Assembly: GCA_017938565.1 (NCBI GenBank)
Contig: JAGBBI010000146.1
Location: forward strand, 1-8,533
Source of the DNA: Clostridia bacterium
GTDB taxonomy: Bacteria > Bacillota_A > Clostridia > Christensenellales > UBA1242
Length of the DNA: 8,533 bases
Reading direction: 5' to 3'
The position numbers and the translations under genes were made by a program. Every line of letters starts with the position of its first letter. Positions within the stretch are counted from its first letter, which is position 1. The notes below the pieces were generated by a model, which saw only the letters and a list, made by a program, of their open reading frames with translations, searched no databases and had not been told where the DNA came from. This document shows, piece after piece, positions 6,115 to 8,533 of the stretch.

Positions 6115-6252
6115 TTATTTTTTCTTTCTTTTAATTTTATAACATTCTGGACAACCTTGCCCATTGTTTCTATCTGCAACTCTTGCTTCCCATTTATGCC
6201 CATTGTTGCATTTACACCATACTTTTTTATTGCCGTTAGGGACTATCTCCAT
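6115..6252 (-). CDS. Zinc-ribbon (DUF4379-like) mini-protein or gene fragment
   Basis: Reading the minus strand from ATG at 6252-6250 to TAA at 6117-6115 gives 45 residues. They match a single treble-clef/zinc-ribbon repeat of the DUF4379 type: W12-C13-x-C15, G18-H19-x-W21, R28, G31-x-G33-C34-P35-x-C37, and a lysine/arginine-rich tail (39-45). The four cysteines (13, 15, 34, 37) and H19 are intact and would bind zinc. In known proteins this unit usually occurs as tandem copies, sometimes with nuclease-like domains, so a lone unit is unusual. An in-frame TAA lies one codon before the ATG and no ribosome binding site is visible, so it may be a relic rather than an expressed gene. The motif is clear; expression is doubtful. 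Confidence 0.55.
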   Translation of the reverse strand: MEIVPNGNKKVWCKCNNGHKWEARVADRNNGQGCPECYKIKRKKK

Positions 6253-6279
6253 AGGTTAATAAAATATTTTAAGTAAAAG

Positions 6280-6309
6280 AACAATCCGAACAAAAGTGTT
6301 CGGATTGTT
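6280..6309. repeat. Perfect 12-bp inverted repeat (hairpin)
   Basis: AACAATCCGAAC (6280-6291) and GTTCGGATTGTT (6298-6309) pair over 12 bp around the loop AAAAGT. Read on the minus strand it is followed by a moderate T-rich tract (complement of 6272-6279), so it could be a terminator or leader hairpin on that strand. It lies 27 bases before the zinc-ribbon ATG. On the plus strand the tract after it (ATCTCTT) is weak. It may insulate the two sides. Confidence 0.6.
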
Positions 6310-6422
6310 ATCTCTTGGCGGAGCAAATAAAGTTCAGGTTGAACTGAAGCTAAATAAAAATTTTGTTTATTTACAATTTTTAAAAGTTTAATAAATCAAA
6401 TACAATTTTATCATATTTATGT
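6310..6422. other. Non-coding AT-rich leader region
   Basis: No gene is seen. The stretch contains a small dyad GTTCA-GGT-TGAAC (6332-6344) and an A/T-only hairpin TAAATAAA (6351-6358) with TTTATTTA (6366-6373), followed by CAATTTTT. The hairpin might act as a weak plus-strand terminator. The region leads into the control region of the XRE gene. Confidence 0.4.
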
Positions 6423-6428
6423 TATAAT
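6399..6428 (+). promoter_or_regulatory. Distal promoter of the XRE-regulator gene
   Basis: An extended -10 element, TG (6420-6421) plus TATAAT (6423-6428), is a full consensus match. The -35 is weak (AATACA, 6399-6404, 18-base spacing). Bases 6412-6426 match 13 of 15 with 1716-1730, the corresponding part of the promoter of the three-gene operon. The first operator-like dyad starts three bases after this -10. Confidence 0.6.
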
Positions 6429-6430
6429 AT

Positions 6431-6496
6431 CTACAATTTGTAGAGTTAAATTTTGCAAGTTAAAAATCTCTACATTTCGTAGGTAACAACACGTAG
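6431..6496. promoter_or_regulatory. Three operator-like sites upstream of the XRE gene
   Basis: Two related 13-bp dyads, CTACAATTTGTAG (6431-6443) and CTACATTTCGTAG (6470-6482), and a degenerate third copy, TAACAACACGTAG (6484-6496), lie between the two promoters. Site 1 sits at the start point of the distal promoter. Sites 2 and 3 abut the -35 of the proximal promoter. In addition TGTAGAG (6439-6445) pairs with CTCTACA (6468-6474). This is the usual layout of autoregulatory XRE/Cro-type operators, so binding by the gene 6552-8303 product is the natural inference. Confidence 0.65.
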
Positions 6497-6497
6497 G

Positions 6498-6526
6498 TTG
6501 ACTTTTGTTGGCGAAAATTATACAAT
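6498..6526 (+). promoter_or_regulatory. Proximal promoter of the XRE-regulator gene
   Basis: TTGACT (6498-6503) and TACAAT (6521-6526) are spaced by exactly 17 bases, and each differs from the sigma-A consensus at one position. Transcription would begin about 20 bases before the ATG at 6552. The third operator-like site ends one base before the -35, so bound protein would probably interfere with polymerase. Confidence 0.75.
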
Positions 6527-6551
6527 TTAGGTGTGATAAGGAGGAAATGTT

Positions 6552-8303
6552 ATGTTCAACAAAAAACACAAAATTGGAGATGTTATTTCTAAATTGAGAA
6601 AAGAAAAAGGATGGACTCAAAATGAACTTGCTGAAAAATTACAAGTTAGTGATAAAGCAATTTCAAAATGGGAATCTAACAAGGGCGACCCAAGTATAGA
6701 GTTTTTGCCAATGTTAGCTGAACTTTTTGGCGTAACCCTTGATTATTTAATGACAGGAAAAGAACAAGAAGAGAAAATTATTACAATGAGTAAATTAGAG
6801 CTCTGCACGAAAGAAGACAATGTAAATAGCTATAGAGAATTAAAATTATCATTGAACTATAAAGATGAAAACCATAAAAATGTTTTTGATTACATTTTCG
6901 AATATAAAAGTAAAAATTTATTTAAAGAACTAACAAAAAACTTTACTATACTAACAAATGAAAATAAAAATGATGTTACTTTCTTGGAAAATTTTTATTA
7001 TATGAGATTATTATGTAATGATGAATCGATAGTTCGGGATTTTGTTAGACTAGAACATCAAAACTCCAAAACAGATAATCATTTAGGAGTTCATAAAGAA
7101 TATATTGGATATAATGGTTCAAGATTGGTATCTGTAAAAAGAAAAATATTATTAGATAAAACAATTGATTTGTTAATGTATAACGACAATATTGATAATA
7201 AAATTAAAGAAGCTATTTTATCTAATTATGAAGATAAACAAAATAAATATTACGCGCCGGCATTATCATATCCTTATATAGTTTTATATGTGGCAAAACA
7301 AAAAGACTGGCCACTAGCAAAATTGTTGATTGATAACGCTTTAAAATTTAATATAAATAATGCAGAACGTAAAATTCCAACTTATGATATAGCAGCAACA
7401 TATTTAGGTTTTGTAAACTTTCCTCAGGAATTGTTTGAAGTATTATTTGACAATGAGCAATATGGTTTGATAAAGATGGCACAAGACACAAACAAGGTTT
7501 ATAAAAATAAATACTACAACAATTCTCTATATAAAGATATATATGTTATTAATGATTTAGATTATCAAATTGAAGCATCAAAAATTAAACAGAATTCGAA
7601 ATTATCCAACAAAGAAAAAGCACTTCGTTTAGCCATACATGACGGAATAGTTTCAATCGATGAACTTATTGAAATAAATGATTTTGATTTGTATGAAAAA
7701 ACATTAAGAAAATACCCAATAAGTATTTGTGAAATTTTGTATAATCAAATAAAAAATAAGAATTACAAACAAATTTACCAATACTCTTTAGATAATAATA
7801 TTCATTATTTAATAGAAGACTTCCAAAAGAGAGATGGTGAAAAATTAGAATCAGATTTTGCTTTTTATGTTTTTGATAAAAACTTGTCAAACGAAATAAA
7901 TGTTGATTACTTAAAAAAATATATAAACAAAGAAGAATATAGGAAAAATGATTTATATCCACCACATTATCCTTTTAAATTGCGAAAAAATAAAAGTTTT
8001 CCTCAAAATTTATTTGAATTAATTAAAGATTATGTATTCTTACTTAAAGTTTTAGATAAAGACATCAAATTTGTTGAAAAGGCTTGTAAAAATGCTACGC
8101 AAGAAGAACTTGATGAAGCATTGACTATAGTTGAACCAAATAATTTCAAAGCAATTAACATACTGCTAAACCACGGTGCTAAATTACATAAGGTTTGGAC
8201 TGAGGATGATGGTTGGGGTTATATGGTTAATCGTGACGAAATTGACGAGATTGGAACAGAACTTTTAAAGAAAAAAATCAAAGAGGCTCTAGGAGAAAAA
8301 TAA
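6552..8303 (+). CDS. XRE-family HTH protein with long uncharacterised C-terminal region
   Basis: This 583-residue protein has a clear Cro/CI-type helix-turn-helix at residues 8-68, with recognition around 'WTQNELAEKLQVSDKAISKWE' (21-41) and 'GVTLDYLMTGK' (60-70). The remaining 510 or so residues are rich in K, N, I and L, mostly helical, and I do not recognise a family for them. A short segment near 531-546 ('NFKAINILLNHGAKLH') resembles one ankyrin-type repeat. There is no signal peptide or membrane segment, so it should act on DNA in the cytoplasm, with the large region as a sensor, effector or interaction domain. The start is fixed by AAGGAGG (6538-6544), 7 bases before the ATG; ATG 6547 is in another frame and too short. 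Two promoters and three operator-like sites precede it, suggesting autoregulation. Its stop shares one base with the next gene. Confidence 0.88.
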   Translation: MFNKKHKIGDVISKLRKEKGWTQNELAEKLQVSDKAISKWESNKGDPSIEFLPMLAELFGVTLDYLMTGKEQEEKIITMSKLELCTKEDNVNSYRELKLSLNYKDENHKNVFDYIFEYKSKNLFKELTKNFTILTNENKNDVTFLENFYYMRLLCNDESIVRDFVRLEHQNSKTDNHLGVHKEYIGYNGSRLVSVKRKILLDKTIDLLMYNDNIDNKIKEAILSNYEDKQNKYYAPALSYPYIVLYVAKQKDWPLAKLLIDNALKFNINNAERKIPTYDIAATYLGFVNFPQELFEVLFDNEQYGLIKMAQDTNKVYKNKYYNNSLYKDIYVINDLDYQIEASKIKQNSKLSNKEKALRLAIHDGIVSIDELIEINDFDLYEKTLRKYPISICEILYNQIKNKNYKQIYQYSLDNNIHYLIEDFQKRDGEKLESDFAFYVFDKNLSNEINVDYLKKYINKEEYRKNDLYPPHYPFKLRKNKSFPQNLFELIKDYVFLLKVLDKDIKFVEKACKNATQEELDEALTIVEPNNFKAINILLNHGAKLHKVWTEDDGWGYMVNRDEIDEIGTELLKKKIKEALGEK

Positions 8304-8533
8304 TGAATAATGAACAAAAAACATTGTTAGGCAATGATTGGGGATTTGCATTACTTCCATGTCATTTTAGTGAAGCAATAACAAGCCATTGCAACTATGA
8401 TTATAAATATGAAAAAATTGATAATGTTTTAACAGCAGAACTTGGTAGTTTGGGGAAATTTTGGAAATTTATTGATGGTGTTTCTTATCCTAAATTGCAA
8501 GAAGATTGTTTAACGGTTGCTCAACAAGAAAAT
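8303..8533 (+). CDS. Hypothetical protein, truncated by the window end
   Basis: An open frame starts at ATG 8303, sharing one base with the stop of the XRE gene (TAATG), with ribosome binding site AGGAG (8291-8295) 7 bases upstream. It runs 77 codons to the end of the window without a stop. The visible part reads as a soluble, probably globular protein, with 'DWGFALLPCHFSEAI' (12-26) and 'LGSLGKFWKFIDGVSYPKL' (47-65). I do not recognise the family. The coupling to the XRE gene suggests joint expression and a shared task, for example a regulator with its partner or target. This is inferred only from gene order. Confidence 0.8.
   Translation, partial: MNNEQKTLLGNDWGFALLPCHFSEAITSHCNYDYKYEKIDNVLTAELGSLGKFWKFIDGVSYPKLQEDCLTVAQQEN

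Noticed and set aside
6316..6350. Possible decayed tRNA-Ser 3' end on the minus strand (TGGCGGAG plus a T-arm-like dyad)
   Set aside because: Spacing between the T-arm-like part and the CCA-like end is too long and no other arms are present; likely chance.
6417..6620. Minus-strand open frame across the XRE control region
   Set aside because: It overlaps promoters, operators and the HTH coding region, with no start signal or recognisable product.
7666..7965. Minus-strand open frame inside the XRE gene
   Set aside because: Antisense to a coding region, with no ribosome binding site or recognisable domain.
1..8533. Genetic code 4 (TGA = Trp), suggested by the absence of TGA stops
   Set aside because: All tryptophans in the long genes are TGG and the genes have full family lengths under the standard code; avoidance of TGA stops fits AT-rich usage.
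1..8533. CRISPR array or transposase-bearing insertion sequence
   Set aside because: No regularly spaced direct repeats and no transposase-like protein were seen.

Overview
The window is very AT-rich bacterial DNA with strong AGGAGG-type ribosome binding sites, short intergenic gaps and one-base or few-base gene overlaps. It uses the standard code: tryptophan is TGG throughout, and all seven complete genes end in TAA or TAG. This fits an uncultured low-GC Firmicutes/Bacilli or Mollicutes-related gut-type bacterium. That placement is inferred from composition and style, because no marker gene is present.

Positions 1-1683 hold an excisionase-like DNA-binding protein coupled to a tyrosine integrase, the recombination module of an integrative element or prophage. 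Positions 1700-5511 hold what looks like cargo: a promoter with its -10 and most of its -35 inside a perfect inverted repeat, then a tight three-gene operon, then a strong terminator. The operon encodes a 523-residue protein of unknown function with a TPR-like helical C-terminal part, a SAM-dependent methyltransferase resembling the Rsm22/METTL17 family with extra cysteines, and a DUF1848 protein whose C-terminal cysteines match the radical-SAM CX3CX2C motif. Placed beside an integrase and made of two SAM/Fe-S-type proteins plus a helical-repeat partner, it is a candidate uncharacterised cargo system, possibly for RNA or ribosome modification or for defence. Its function cannot be read from the sequence.

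Positions 5512-5830 may include the right end of the element (inverted integrase-arm-like repeats and a tRNA T-arm-like fragment). They also hold a tRNA-Thr(GGT) on the minus strand with its own terminator and an unusually short D arm. Positions 5829-6551 are mostly non-coding: an orphan consensus-like promoter, a 45-residue zinc-ribbon mini-ORF on the minus strand, a perfect 12-bp hairpin, and a regulatory region with two promoters interleaved with three related operator-like sites.

Positions 6552-8533 hold a long XRE-family helix-turn-helix protein with an uncharacterised C-terminal part of about 510 residues. It overlaps by one base a second gene that runs off the window. These two look like a self-regulated pair.
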